In this document: positions 37,036-49,069 of the stretch, one piece after another
Layout of the letters: each line of letters opens with the position of its first letter
How positions within the stretch are numbered: the first letter of the stretch is position 1
Source of the DNA: Lujinxingia vulgaris
Lineage (GTDB): Bacteria; Myxococcota_A; Bradymonadia; Bradymonadales; Bradymonadaceae
Direction of reading: 5' to 3'
Assembly (NCBI RefSeq): GCF_007997005.1
Contig: NZ_VOSL01000014.1
Coordinates: 59,763-123,762, forward strand
Length of the DNA: 64,000 nt
Translations under genes and position numbers: made by a program
Notes under the pieces: model-generated
What the model was told of the DNA's origin: nothing
Database searches by the model: none
What the model saw: the letters and a program-made list of their open reading frames with translations, nothing else

Positions 37036-37548
37036 ATGACCATCCGACACATCTTCACTCGACGCACCCTGGGCATGACGACAGCAGCGGCGCTGCTGCT
37101 GATCTCCCCGGCGGCCTTCGCCGACAACGTGGGCTCCATGGACGCCTCGGTCACCCTGCAGGCACCGCTGAGCGTGGCCGTCGACACCCAGCTCTCCTTC
37201 GGCACGCTGGCCATCCCGGTGGCCAACAGCGCCACGCTGGTGATGACCGCCAACGGTGAGACCGTCGACGACGCCGGCGTGGGCGACGGCGCGATCTACC
37301 GCAACGACGCGGTCTTCGGTCAGATCACCATCACCGGTGAGGCCGACACCAGCGTCTCGATCTCTACCCCGGCCAGCCTGGAGCTGGCCAGCGGCGTCAA
37401 CATCACCTCGTTTAACCTGAGCAACGCCAGCCCCACCCTGGCGCTGGGTACGGCCACCGTTAAAGTCGGCGGCACGCTGGTGGTCGACAGCACCGCTCAG
37501 GTTGGCAGCCCCTCGCAGAGCTTCGACATCACCGTCGAATACCAGTGA
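37036..37548 (+). CDS. DUF4402-type pilus subunit
   Basis: 170 residues. Signal peptide ending AAFADN, then a single strand-rich domain with no cysteines (TLQAPLSVAVDTQLSFGTLAIP, GQITITGEADTSVSISTP, FDITVEYQ), as in DUF4402 subunits of alternate chaperone-usher systems. It should be assembled by donor-strand exchange by the chaperone and usher downstream. Its ATG follows AAGGAGA. A strong hairpin after the gene suggests that it is made in excess over the assembly proteins. Confidence 0.8.
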   Translation: MTIRHIFTRRTLGMTTAAALLLISPAAFADNVGSMDASVTLQAPLSVAVDTQLSFGTLAIPVANSATLVMTANGETVDDAGVGDGAIYRNDAVFGQITITGEADTSVSISTPASLELASGVNITSFNLSNASPTLALGTATVKVGGTLVVDSTAQVGSPSQSFDITVEYQ

Positions 37549-37554
37549 GGCCGG

Positions 37555-37597
37555 GCCTGCGCGCGGCCGTCCCTCTCTCCCACGGCCGCGCGCAGGC
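37555..37597 (+). promoter_or_regulatory. strong hairpin between subunit and chaperone genes
   Basis: A 16-bp perfect stem (37555-37570 with 37582-37597) and an 11-base pyrimidine loop, with no T run after it. It looks like a partial terminator or an RNA-stability element that keeps subunit mRNA higher than chaperone-usher mRNA. Confidence 0.7.
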
Positions 37598-37653
37598 GTC
37601 ATCACCCCGACTTCTTCCCCCCTGTCGCACCACCTCAACTCCCGGAGCAGCCC

Positions 37654-38493
37654 ATGACCCGATCGTGGCGAAGATGGATGGCCTCAATGGTGCTCGTCGC
37701 CGGCATCGGCTGGAGCAGCGTGGCCAGCGCTCAGAGCATCTCGATCTCACCGACCCGTGTGGTCTTGGAGGGGCGCGAGCGCAGCGCGGAGCTGACCCTG
37801 GTGAACCAGTCCGAGCAGACGCTGACCTACCGCGTGCTTTTTCGGCGCCTGGCGATGAGCCCCGCCGGCCAGTTTGAAGAACTTCCCCCTGAGGCTGCCG
37901 GAAAGTTCGTCGACGCCTTTGTGCGCTACTCTCCCCGCCAGGTCACGCTGGGCCCCGGGGAGACGCAGACGGTGCGCCTGATGGTGCGCGCGCCGGCCTC
38001 TTTAGGCGATGGCGAGTACCGCTCCCACCTGACCTTTCAGGCGTTGCCCACCGCCGCCGAGCCCCCGCAGCCCGAGAGCAGCGAGGCGGTCGAGGTGGCC
38101 CTGAAGATGCGCATGAGCGTGAGCCTGCCGGTGATCTACCGCCGCGGCGAGCTCGGCGCGGAGCTGAAGTCGCCCGACCTTCAGATCACGCACCACCAGG
38201 GGCGGCCCACCGCCATCATGAACCTCCAGCGCAGCGGCGAGCGCTCGGTCTACGGTGACTACGAGCTCTATTACGCGCGCCGGCCCGGCATGCCCGCCGA
38301 GCTCGTCGGCGCGGTGCGCGGGGTGGCCTTCTACGCCCCCGGCCAGGAGCGCGTGCTGCACGTCCCCTTAAACGACGCCTCGGTGAGCGCGACCGGCCAG
38401 TGGAGCCTTCGTTTTATCGAGCGCGACGGCGACCGGCGCGCGCCGGCTCAGACCGTCGCCATTGAGCGTGTTCGCCACTCTGGCGAGCGCTGA
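37654..38493 (+). CDS. periplasmic pilus chaperone
   Basis: 279 residues. Signal peptide ending VASAQS, then an N-terminal immunoglobulin-like domain of PapD type (ISISPTRVVLEGRERSAELTLVNQSEQTLTYRVLF, RQVTLGPGETQTVRLMVRAP, YRSHLTFQ) and a second beta domain. It should hold the DUF4402 subunit in the periplasm until it reaches the usher. The start follows GGAGCAGCCC. It lies 16 bp upstream of the usher gene, so the two are co-transcribed. Confidence 0.8.
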   Translation: MTRSWRRWMASMVLVAGIGWSSVASAQSISISPTRVVLEGRERSAELTLVNQSEQTLTYRVLFRRLAMSPAGQFEELPPEAAGKFVDAFVRYSPRQVTLGPGETQTVRLMVRAPASLGDGEYRSHLTFQALPTAAEPPQPESSEAVEVALKMRMSVSLPVIYRRGELGAELKSPDLQITHHQGRPTAIMNLQRSGERSVYGDYELYYARRPGMPAELVGAVRGVAFYAPGQERVLHVPLNDASVSATGQWSLRFIERDGDRRAPAQTVAIERVRHSGER

Positions 38494-38508
38494 ACACGGT
38501 GAGGGGCC

Positions 38509-41472
38509 ATGGAATCACACGCGCGACATGGCCGTGGAGCCAGCCCGGCGGGCCGACGCGCGTGGTCGTGGATCACCCTCTTCAGCCTGACCTCGATCCT
38601 CATCAGCCCGCTCGCCAGCGCACAGTCCGCGCTGGAGCCCGCCGCCTCCATCGAGAGCGCCTCGTATGGCGAGGCCTTTGAGGCCGAGAAGGAGTGGCTG
38701 GTCGTCGAGCTCTTCCTCGACGACCATCATTTGAGCGAGGCCTTCCTCATCATCTGGGACGCCGCCTCCAACCGCGCCTTCGTGCCGGTGAGCCACCTGA
38801 GCGAACTTCTGGAACTTGCCATTCACGCCGACCTCCCGTCGGCGCGCGTGGAGGGTTGGATCATGGATCCCGCTCGCACCGTCGCCATCGATCTTTTACG
38901 CGGCCGGGGCGAAGCCTCCGGGCGCGCGGTGGCCTTGAGCAGCGACGACTGGATCGCCCAGCCCGACGATCTTTATCTGGCCGCCGACCTCGTCGCGCGC
39001 TGGCTCCCGGTCACGCTTACGACCGACTTACAACGACTTCGCCTGCAGGTTGAGGCGCGCGAACCTCTGCCGATTCACCGCCGCCTGGAGCGCGAGAGAC
39101 GCCTGGCGCGCATGCGCGCCGTCCAGGGCTGGGACGGCGCCCCGCATTACGAGGTGCTCGAGGCGCCCTACCGCATCATCGGCGCCCCGGTGATGGATCT
39201 TTTTTTAAGCGGCACCCTGCGCGCCGCCACCTCGGAGCCCGGTAGCACCACCGTGCCCCAGTCCAACACCTACAGCGTGCGCGGCGCCGGCGATCTGCTC
39301 TGGATGCAGGGCAGTTGGTCGCTGAGCGGAACGCCAAACGCCCCCCTGAGCGCAGCGCGCCTCAACCTCTCGCGCCGAGACCCGGCCGGTCGACTGCTGG
39401 GCGCGCTGGGCGCCACCCGCGTGGAAGTGGGTGATGTGCACGCCAGCGCCATCCCGCTGGTGACCACCGGACGCGCCGGGCGCGGCGCAAGCCTCTCCAC
39501 CGCCCCGCTGACCCGGGCGCAAACCTTCGACCGCACCTCCCTGCGTGGCCAGCTCGACCCGGGCTGGGAGGTGGAGCTCTACCGCAACGGCGCTTTTTTG
39601 GGCACACAGCGCGAAGCCCGCGGCCGCTTTGAGTTCGGCGACGTCCCGCTGGTCTACGGCTGGAACGAGCTGCGCCTGGTCTTCTTTGGCCCCTACGGTC
39701 AGGAGCGCGAGGAGATCGAGCGCATCTTCATCGGCTCCGAGATGGTCCCCACCGGTGAGGGCCAGCTCGATCTTCAGGTGGTTGAGGCCGGCACCCCGCT
39801 GATGGTGACCAGCCCGGACTTCCAGAACACCACCGGCGGGCTGCGTGCGTCGGCGAGCTATGAGTTCGGCATCAACTCCGGGCTCTCGGTGCTCGGCCGT
39901 GCCAGCACCGCGTCGCTCTACGGCGACGAGCAACGAAGTTACCTCAGCGCGGGCACCCGCGCCGGGCTGGGCTCCTGGTATGTGGGCGGCGAAGTCGTCG
40001 CCGACCTGGGCCACGGCGCCGCCGGCATCCTGCAGTTTCAGACCCGCAAGCTCGGCCTGAACCTCTCGGGCTACCACCTGCGCACCGCTGGCGACTTTCG
40101 CTCCACCGCGCTCGGCTACGGCGGCGCTTCGCGCCGCTCCGAGACCAGTCTGCGCCTCGACGGCGCGCTCAAGCTCGGCGCCCACATCCCCTACCAGCTG
40201 CAGTGGCTGCGTCGCGACCAGCGCAACGATCTTCAGCAGCATCGCGTCAGCGCGCGCTACGGACTGCGCATCTTCGGCGCGCAGCTCTCGCACACCCACC
40301 AGCTCAACCTGATGCAGGGCGCGCTGCAATCGCTCAACGCCCGCGCCTCATTGCGACGCCGCATCGGCGACTGGAGCCCGCACCTGAGCGCGGACTACCG
40401 CGTGGTGCCCGCCCCGCGCCTGCGCATGGTGCAGGCCGGTCTCGACCGCAAACTCACCCGGACCCTGCGCGCTTTTGCCACCCTCGATCTTCGCAACCTG
40501 GTCGATCTTCAGCTCGGCGTGCGCGCCGGCATCCAGGGCGAGGTGGGCGGAGTGCGCTGGGGCCTCAACGGCGGCTGGGGCCAGCGCGGCGGCTGGGCGC
40601 TGGGCGCAAGCCTGGCCATGGGCCTGGGCCCCGACCCGGTCGACGGCGGCCTGATGGTCTCCACCCCCGACCTGACCACCCGCGGCCAGGTCCTCGCCGA
40701 GATCTTCCGCGACGCCAACGGCAACGGCCAGCGCGACCCCGGAGAAGATCCCATCGAAGGCGCTCGCGTCCAGGGCTTTGGCAGGCGCACCTACCCGGCC
40801 CGGACCAACGCCGCAGGGCGCCTGCGCGTGGCCGGCCCCCCCTCGACCTACACCGAGCTCCGGCTGGACACCTCCAGCCTCAACGACCCCTTCGCCCTCT
40901 CCACCGTCCAGGGCCGCAGCGTCATCACCCGCCCCGGTGCCCCGGCCCGCCTGATGCTCCCGGTGGTCATCGCTGGCGAGGTCGACGGCACGCTCTACGT
41001 CGAACGCGACGGCCAACATCTACCTCTGCCCGGCGGCTGCGTCACGCTGCGCCCCCGCCAGCAACCCGGTCGCCCCACGGCCGAAGCGGTGGAGGCTCGC
41101 ACCGCCTACGACGGCTTCTTCTACTTCCCGCATGTCCCGCCCGGCAGCTACGAGCTGGGAGTGTGCCGCCCGAAATCCCCCGACTCAACCCTGGTTCGCC
41201 CCGCCCCGCAGCCGGTCTATGTCGGCCTGGACGGCACCGTGATCACCGGCCGCCAGATCGTCATCCGCGCCCCCGCCCCGCGCCGTGAGCTGACACGACC
41301 GGGGGTCGGCATCGCCGCCACCCTCCCCGACCTTAACGAAGGCCCGACCGACACCCGCGCGCAGAACCGCCTGGCGGTGGAGGCGGAGCGCCGCGCCGCG
41401 CTACGTGCCCGCGCCGCCCGCAGCAACTTCCAGGTGCGCATCGATGGCGAGCCCACCGTGCAAGCGCCCTGA
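38509..41472 (+). CDS. outer-membrane usher-like protein
   Basis: 987 residues. Signal peptide ending PLASAQS; an N-terminal domain (about 40-200), then a plug- and barrel-like region (about 225-715; SGTLRAATSEPGSTT, QTFDRTSLRGQLDPGWEVELYRNG, YGWNELRLVFFGPYGQEREE). Next is an SdrD/CNA-B-like domain (about 725-830; AEIFRDANGNGQRDPGEDPIEGARV) and a second one (about 825-925). Ushers form the outer-membrane pore that exports and assembles pilus subunits. The added domains at the C-terminus suggest a display role. A REP-like core at 41295-41315 is read in frame (TRPGVGI). Confidence 0.8.
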   Translation: MESHARHGRGASPAGRRAWSWITLFSLTSILISPLASAQSALEPAASIESASYGEAFEAEKEWLVVELFLDDHHLSEAFLIIWDAASNRAFVPVSHLSELLELAIHADLPSARVEGWIMDPARTVAIDLLRGRGEASGRAVALSSDDWIAQPDDLYLAADLVARWLPVTLTTDLQRLRLQVEAREPLPIHRRLERERRLARMRAVQGWDGAPHYEVLEAPYRIIGAPVMDLFLSGTLRAATSEPGSTTVPQSNTYSVRGAGDLLWMQGSWSLSGTPNAPLSAARLNLSRRDPAGRLLGALGATRVEVGDVHASAIPLVTTGRAGRGASLSTAPLTRAQTFDRTSLRGQLDPGWEVELYRNGAFLGTQREARGRFEFGDVPLVYGWNELRLVFFGPYGQEREEIERIFIGSEMVPTGEGQLDLQVVEAGTPLMVTSPDFQNTTGGLRASASYEFGINSGLSVLGRASTASLYGDEQRSYLSAGTRAGLGSWYVGGEVVADLGHGAAGILQFQTRKLGLNLSGYHLRTAGDFRSTALGYGGASRRSETSLRLDGALKLGAHIPYQLQWLRRDQRNDLQQHRVSARYGLRIFGAQLSHTHQLNLMQGALQSLNARASLRRRIGDWSPHLSADYRVVPAPRLRMVQAGLDRKLTRTLRAFATLDLRNLVDLQLGVRAGIQGEVGGVRWGLNGGWGQRGGWALGASLAMGLGPDPVDGGLMVSTPDLTTRGQVLAEIFRDANGNGQRDPGEDPIEGARVQGFGRRTYPARTNAAGRLRVAGPPSTYTELRLDTSSLNDPFALSTVQGRSVITRPGAPARLMLPVVIAGEVDGTLYVERDGQHLPLPGGCVTLRPRQQPGRPTAEAVEARTAYDGFFYFPHVPPGSYELGVCRPKSPDSTLVRPAPQPVYVGLDGTVITGRQIVIRAPAPRRELTRPGVGIAATLPDLNEGPTDTRAQNRLAVEAERRAALRARAARSNFQVRIDGEPTVQAP

Positions 41473-41592
41473 CCGCCTTCTCGCTGGCGCGCACATCAGA
41501 GGCCGATCCCCGCATAAACAGCGAACCTTGTCCCTCCCAGGGTCGGACATCCCGCGCTCACTCGGTGCCTCACTGCCCACCTGCGGCGCACG

Positions 41593-41625
41593 AAAAAGCC
41601 CCGCACCTCCGAGGAGGTGCGGGGC
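41593..41625 (-). terminator. rho-independent terminator
   Basis: GCCCCGCACCTCC/GGAGGTGCGGGGC stem with a two-base loop and an A run on the left, which terminates the cadherin/TSP3 gene on the minus strand. A REP-like core lies at about 41530-41548. Confidence 0.85.
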
Positions 41626-41662
41626 CAATGCGCTCACGAGCGCAGCGCTGCTTTAGAAGGGC

Positions 41663-44386
<2,724 letters not shown>

Positions 44387-44517
44387 CGCATCACTCCTCA
44401 TCTTAGATGACAGAACATCGCTTCACACGTCACACAACCCTTGCTGAATGCTCCCCTTGTACGGACATCTCCGCGATATCGCAAAAAGAAGACGCATCAC
44501 CCCTCGCATAGCTCCTC

Positions 44518-46242
44518 TCAACGCACGCGCACCTCCCGGCGCTCTCCGTCGACCTCCACGCTCATAAGATGGGCATCGTCGGGAAGTTCGCGCAAAAGCA
44601 CCTCAAAACGCTCCTCGTGGGAGAAGCGCACCAGCGGGGCGAGCCCACGCTGAAGCACCTGGCCAGCCTCATTGAGAAAACGCACCTGCGCGACCTCGCC
44701 GGTGGTGGGGTTGGCCTCATAACGCGGCGCTCCGACTGTGGCTTCGTCACTGCGACTCCAGCTCAGGGGCGCATAGAACCCCGGCGGCAGCACGCGTTGG
44801 TTCGTGGCGACCTGCTGCACCGCGCTCATGCGCTCAAAGAGCCCGCGGTAGGTGTAATCGGAGATCCACCACGGGTCGCAATAGCCCATAAAATCGGCCG
44901 CATCATCGGGGGCAATGAGCGCGTCAGTGCGCCTGTCCCAACCCCACACGCCCACATCACCGCCGGCGTGGGGGTAGCTGTTGTCGTCGCTCCACCAGCT
45001 CACCCCGCAGGGCGCGTGGCCGCGCCCGTGCATATGCCCCAGCTCGTGGATCAGCGTGCCCACCCAGCGCGCCCCCGAATAACCCAGCCCCGCGCCCACC
45101 CGATAGGTGTTCGCCGTGGCGCTGCTCACCGTATAGCTCTGGCCCGTCGTGCAGGAGCTTCCGCAATAGGCCTCGAAGGTCGCCGCCGGCTGAATCAGGC
45201 CGTAGTAATACGCCTCATCCTCCCCGTCGGACATCTTTAAGTCGCGCAGCGCCTGGGTGAAGTCCCCCCAGCGCACCGACCCGCTCCAGCTGTAGGGCTC
45301 GCGCACTTCCAGACGCAGGCTGTGCATCGGGTAGAGCGCGCGCAGCGAGCTCTCGATCAGCGCGAGCTGCGCCGGCGAGGTGTCCGGCAGGCGCCCGGAG
45401 CCATCGGTGTCAAAACGCATGGGCACGAGCACCAGGTGCAGCTCCCCGCTCTCCTCGGTCGCCCCGGTCGACCAGAGCGTGCCATCGGCGGGCCAGCGCG
45501 CCAGAAGTTCGCCCCCGGCGCCATCTTCAACCAGACGAAGTCGCAGCGCCCCGCCCTCCTCGACCTCCTCGCCGGGAAGTTCAAACTCAAAGGCCGAGCC
45601 GCGATCGCCGGGTTGGGAGTCGGCGCTGACCCTCTTCACGACATCGTGAAGCGTCTGCGAGCCACCGGCCCCGACTACGATCAGCTCAGTGCGCACCGAG
45701 CTCGCGCTCCAGCCCGCCGGCACATCGACCGAGACCCGCACCAGGGTGTCGCGACCGGCGATGATCGGGGTCGGATCGAAGTTCGCCGCCCCATCCAGCC
45801 AGGGGGTTTTGGCGACGGTCTGAAAGATCTCCACCGTGTCGATCTGCACGGAGATCGGCGCCGGATCGGGATCCTCGCCCACATCGACCGGGTCGCCGCC
45901 GGCATCATGCTGATTCTCCGCGTCGGGCTCCTCGCTGTCCGGCTCATCCGCATCCGGGGGCTGGCTATCGCCGCCATCCATCGGATCTTCGGCGGCGTCG
46001 CTCGCGTCGTCGCCGAGGTCGGGCTCAAGGGGCGCATCGGGGAGGTCCGTATCGCCGTCACCCTCCACATCCGCCGACACATCGGGGCGATCCGGCACCT
46101 CGCGCACATCTTCGGAAACCGGGGCGATGTCTTCGCCGCAGCCGACCGCTGCGCCGGGGGCGCACACGGCAAGCCCCAGGGCCATCAGGCAGCGAAGTGC
46201 CGGGAGGGGATGAGAGAGGAGGGAACGAGGGCTCGCGGGCAT
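44518..46242 (-). CDS. zinc metalloprotease lipoprotein, M66-like
   Basis: 574 residues. Signal peptide and lipobox-like AAVGC, then a long acidic Asp/Pro/Glu linker (about 35-130) and a strand-rich domain (about 135-270). The catalytic domain has the extended zinc motif HELGHMHGRGH beginning at His399, with Cys pairs near it (CGSSC, APCGVSWW, MGYCDPWW). A C-terminal beta domain follows. M66 (StcE-like) proteases cut mucin-type glycoproteins, but whether this one does is not shown. ATG 46242 has GAGG upstream. Confidence 0.82.
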   Translation of the reverse strand: MPASPRSLLSHPLPALRCLMALGLAVCAPGAAVGCGEDIAPVSEDVREVPDRPDVSADVEGDGDTDLPDAPLEPDLGDDASDAAEDPMDGGDSQPPDADEPDSEEPDAENQHDAGGDPVDVGEDPDPAPISVQIDTVEIFQTVAKTPWLDGAANFDPTPIIAGRDTLVRVSVDVPAGWSASSVRTELIVVGAGGSQTLHDVVKRVSADSQPGDRGSAFEFELPGEEVEEGGALRLRLVEDGAGGELLARWPADGTLWSTGATEESGELHLVLVPMRFDTDGSGRLPDTSPAQLALIESSLRALYPMHSLRLEVREPYSWSGSVRWGDFTQALRDLKMSDGEDEAYYYGLIQPAATFEAYCGSSCTTGQSYTVSSATANTYRVGAGLGYSGARWVGTLIHELGHMHGRGHAPCGVSWWSDDNSYPHAGGDVGVWGWDRRTDALIAPDDAADFMGYCDPWWISDYTYRGLFERMSAVQQVATNQRVLPPGFYAPLSWSRSDEATVGAPRYEANPTTGEVAQVRFLNEAGQVLQRGLAPLVRFSHEERFEVLLRELPDDAHLMSVEVDGERREVRVR

Positions 46243-46318
46243 CAAAACCTCGGTGTGGGCCACTCTCCCGAGCCTCGGCGCGTCGCCGCGACGCGCGGGT
46301 TGGCGAAGATCGCAGACG

Positions 46319-46386
46319 CGCCGGAGGTCGCGTTTCGACCCGAAGTCGCGGACTCGCCGGAGGTCGCGTTTCGACCCGAGGTCGCG
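46319..46386. repeat. 36-bp direct repeat with hairpin
   Basis: CGCCGGAGGTCGCGTTTCGA followed by CCCGARGTCGCG occurs at 46319-46350 and 46355-46386. Each contains GGTCG and CGACC arms around CGTTT, reminiscent of the REP core with a longer loop. It lies upstream of the metalloprotease gene. The remainder of 46243-46684 shows no gene. Confidence 0.6.
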
Positions 46387-46684
46387 CGTAGCACCGCGTG
46401 GCGCGTGCAGCGGGGAGGTGGGGCGTGGCGTGTGTAAACAACCTACAAAGAGTTACACAGATCCGCCTCGGATTGCACGCCCCTCTCAGATGCCCCCCCT
46501 CTATGGGGGATACTCGGCACGCGATACCACGCCGGCTGGCCCGACCACGAGTTAAAGCATCGCGTACCGAAGCGCCAAAGGGTGTACGTTTTAAAAGACA
46601 TGTGCCCGGGCGCTCCCCCTGGGCCGAACCTCCCGGCTAGCCCACTGAAACATCGCGTTCTGACAAACTCCCTGACCCGGCCCC

Positions 46685-47998
46685 TCAGCTCCAGTCGCCC
46701 TCGATGGTGCCATCGAAGCGCTTTTTGAGCCCCTTCCAGCAGTCGATGTAGTTCTTCTGCATCGTCTCCAGCCCGGCCGCGTAGTCGGTCAGGTGCTGGG
46801 GCAGACGCGTCTCCCACATAAAGGCCATCGTCCCTTCGAGCTTCTGGGGCTTGAGCTCGGCGCGCGACGCCTTCTCAAAGGCGTCGGTGTCCGGCCCGTG
46901 CGGCAGCATCATGTTGTGCAGGCTCATCCCGCCGGGCAGAAAGCCCTCTTCTTTGGCGTCGTATTGCCCGTAGATCAGCCCCATAAACTCCGACATGATG
47001 TTGCGGTGGTACCAGGGCGGCCGGAAGGTATCTTCGCCCACAAGCCAGCGATCCGAGAAGATCACAAAGTCGATGTTCGCCGTGCCCGCCTCCCCCGAGG
47101 GGCTGGTGAGCACGGTAAAGATCGAGGGGTCGGGGTGATCAAAGAGGATCGCGCCGATCGGCGAATAGTCGCGAAGATCGTATTTATAAGGCGCGTAGTT
47201 CCCGTGCCAGGCCACCACGTCGAGCGGGCTATGCCCGATCGTCGTCACATAATGCCGCCCGCACCATTTGATATGAATCTCAGAGGGGCGCTCCACATCC
47301 TCAAAGTAGGCCACCGGGTATTTAAAATCGCGGGCGTTGGCCATGCAGTTCGCGCCGATGGGGCCGCGCTCCGGGAGCGTGAATTTGCCGCCGTAGTTCT
47401 CGCAGAGGTAGCCGCGCACAGGCCCGTCGATCAGCTCAAAGCGAAAGACCATCCCGCGCGGGATCACCGCCAGCTCACCGGGCTCCACCTCCAGCACGCC
47501 CATCTCAGTGACCAGGCGAATCGCGCCCTCCTGGGGCAAGAACATCAGCTCGCCATCGGCGTTGATCACATAGTCATCCTCCGAGCTTCGGTTGACCAGG
47601 TAGAGGTGCGCCGACATGCCCGTCTGACCCACCACGTCGCCGGCGGTCGAGATGGTGCGCACGCCGTCGACAAAGCCGGTGGGCTCCCGGGGGATCGCCA
47701 CCGGATCCCAGCGCCGCTGCCCGATCGGAAGCCCCCCGCCCTCGGTCGTCGGCGCGCTCAGCCAGTGCTTAACCTCCACCGGCTCATACTCGCCCATATG
47801 CCGCACCGAGGGCCGGATGCGATAGAGCCAGCTGCGCTCATTGGCGCTGCGCGGCGCGGTAAACGGCGAGCCGGAGAGCTGCTCGGCATACAGCCCGTAG
47901 GGCGCGCGCTGCGGTGAGTTGCGCCCCCGGGGCAGCGCCCCGTCGAGCGCTTCAGTCTCAAAGTCGTTGCCAAACCCGGTCATGTACTCAAGCGTCAT
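46685..47998 (-). CDS. hmgA: homogentisate 1,2-dioxygenase
   Basis: 437 residues, full length. HmgA opens the ring of homogentisate to maleylacetoacetate in tyrosine and phenylalanine breakdown, using Fe2+ and O2. Conserved blocks: [13 protein letters not shown] at the N-terminus, [15 protein letters not shown] [62 protein letters not shown] (iron ligands His and Glu), and [15 protein letters not shown] (His ligand). ATG 47998 follows GGAGAG. Other pathway genes are not adjacent. Confidence 0.96.
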   Translation of the reverse strand: MTLEYMTGFGNDFETEALDGALPRGRNSPQRAPYGLYAEQLSGSPFTAPRSANERSWLYRIRPSVRHMGEYEPVEVKHWLSAPTTEGGGLPIGQRRWDPVAIPREPTGFVDGVRTISTAGDVVGQTGMSAHLYLVNRSSEDDYVINADGELMFLPQEGAIRLVTEMGVLEVEPGELAVIPRGMVFRFELIDGPVRGYLCENYGGKFTLPERGPIGANCMANARDFKYPVAYFEDVERPSEIHIKWCGRHYVTTIGHSPLDVVAWHGNYAPYKYDLRDYSPIGAILFDHPDPSIFTVLTSPSGEAGTANIDFVIFSDRWLVGEDTFRPPWYHRNIMSEFMGLIYGQYDAKEEGFLPGGMSLHNMMLPHGPDTDAFEKASRAELKPQKLEGTMAFMWETRLPQHLTDYAAGLETMQKNYIDCWKGLKKRFDGTIEGDWS

Positions 47999-48144
47999 AG
48001 CGTCTCTCCTGCCAGTGTCTGCACACCACGGCTGAATCAATGGGTACGATGCGTTTCGCCCTTTTTGGATAACGCGCCGGCCGCACAGTGGCAACGCTGC
48101 GAAGGTCGCAACGACGATGTGCCGCAGCAGATCCGCCAGGGTTA

Positions 48145-48210
48145 TCCGACCCTCGGTCGTACTTCACCCGCATAAACGCTCGACCTTGTCCGACCCTCGG
48201 TCGTGCACCT
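48145..48210. repeat. two REP-like cores upstream of the GyrI-like gene
   Basis: Full cores at 48145-48166 and 48187-48210 (CCGACCCTCGGTCGTGCACC), separated by CACCCGCATAAACGCTCGAC. They lie in the 302-bp gap between hmgA and the next gene, where no other feature is visible. Confidence 0.75.
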
Positions 48211-48300
48211 TCCCCGACTTTGCACCGCTCCCACCGACGCGCTACACCTGAACGTCTCGCTGCTCCTTCATGCTCACCTTCCCCTCACCGGAGCCCGCTT

Positions 48301-48747
48301 ATGTCTTCAATCGCCCCCACCGTCCTCGACGCCCTGGAGGTTGTCGGCCTCTATGTCGTGGTTCCCATGGCCGAGCTCTCCACTGCAGTGCCTGCGGCCA
48401 ACCGCGAACTTCTCTCGCGCTACGAGAGCATCGAAGGACGCTGCGGCCGCCATCTTCTCGATGTCTCTCTGAAGGTCGAAGAGGGCATCTACACCCAGTT
48501 TGTCGGCGTGGAAGTTCACCCCGACGCCCCCACCCCCGAAGGGCTGGAGCGACTTCGGCTGCCGCGCCAGCGCTGGCTTCACCTCACCCACCGCGCGCCG
48601 GTCACCGAGATCGGCACGAGCTTTGGCGCGATGCGCGCGTTTGGCGAAGCGCAGCGCCTGCCCACCGAGCACGTCTTTCTGGAGTTTCATCCCCTCCAGG
48701 GCGACGGCCCCGTCGAGCTTTACGTGCGCCTGGCGCCGCAGCCCTAA
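48301..48747 (+). CDS. GyrI-like/effector-binding domain protein
   Basis: 148 residues with the SOUL/GyrI-like fold: EVVGLYVVVPMAELST at the N-terminus, YTQFVGVEV in the middle, PRQRWLHLTHRAPVTEIG and GDGPVELYVRL at the end. Relatives bind small molecules as the C-terminal half of AraC/MerR regulators, or inhibit gyrase (SbmC). Here the domain is alone. The start at 48301 follows CCGGAGCCCG. Confidence 0.75.
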   Translation: MSSIAPTVLDALEVVGLYVVVPMAELSTAVPAANRELLSRYESIEGRCGRHLLDVSLKVEEGIYTQFVGVEVHPDAPTPEGLERLRLPRQRWLHLTHRAPVTEIGTSFGAMRAFGEAQRLPTEHVFLEFHPLQGDGPVELYVRLAPQP

Positions 48748-48749
48748 AA

Positions 48750-48771
48750 GAGCCCGGACTGCCCCGGGCTC
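48750..48771 (+). terminator. possible terminator hairpin
   Basis: GAGCCCGG pairs with CCGGGCTC directly after the GyrI-like gene, without a T run. It could be rho-dependent or merely a stabilising hairpin. The 320-bp gap to 49069 holds nothing else that I recognise. Confidence 0.45.
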
Positions 48772-49069
48772 CCCCCTCCCTCCCTCGCAGCTCAGGGGGT
48801 CGAGCCCACCACCACCCCCGTTCGGGGCGTTGCCAGCCGCCCCGAACAGAGCGCAAGCTTTTGGTGCGAACCCTCGCTACCTTCCCCCTGCTAAGCTGCC
48901 TTACTTCTTCAGACTTTTCCGCGCGCCGCCGCGCTTCATCCCCCGAGATGCAGCTCTAGTCTGAGCGGGATTTGATCCTACTTGTAAAGTTATCTTAAGC
49001 TCCACCTGCCGGCCGTGGTCGGTCTCTCCCCTCCCGCTCCTCCCCCGCCCCCCCTCGGAGCTCCTCATC

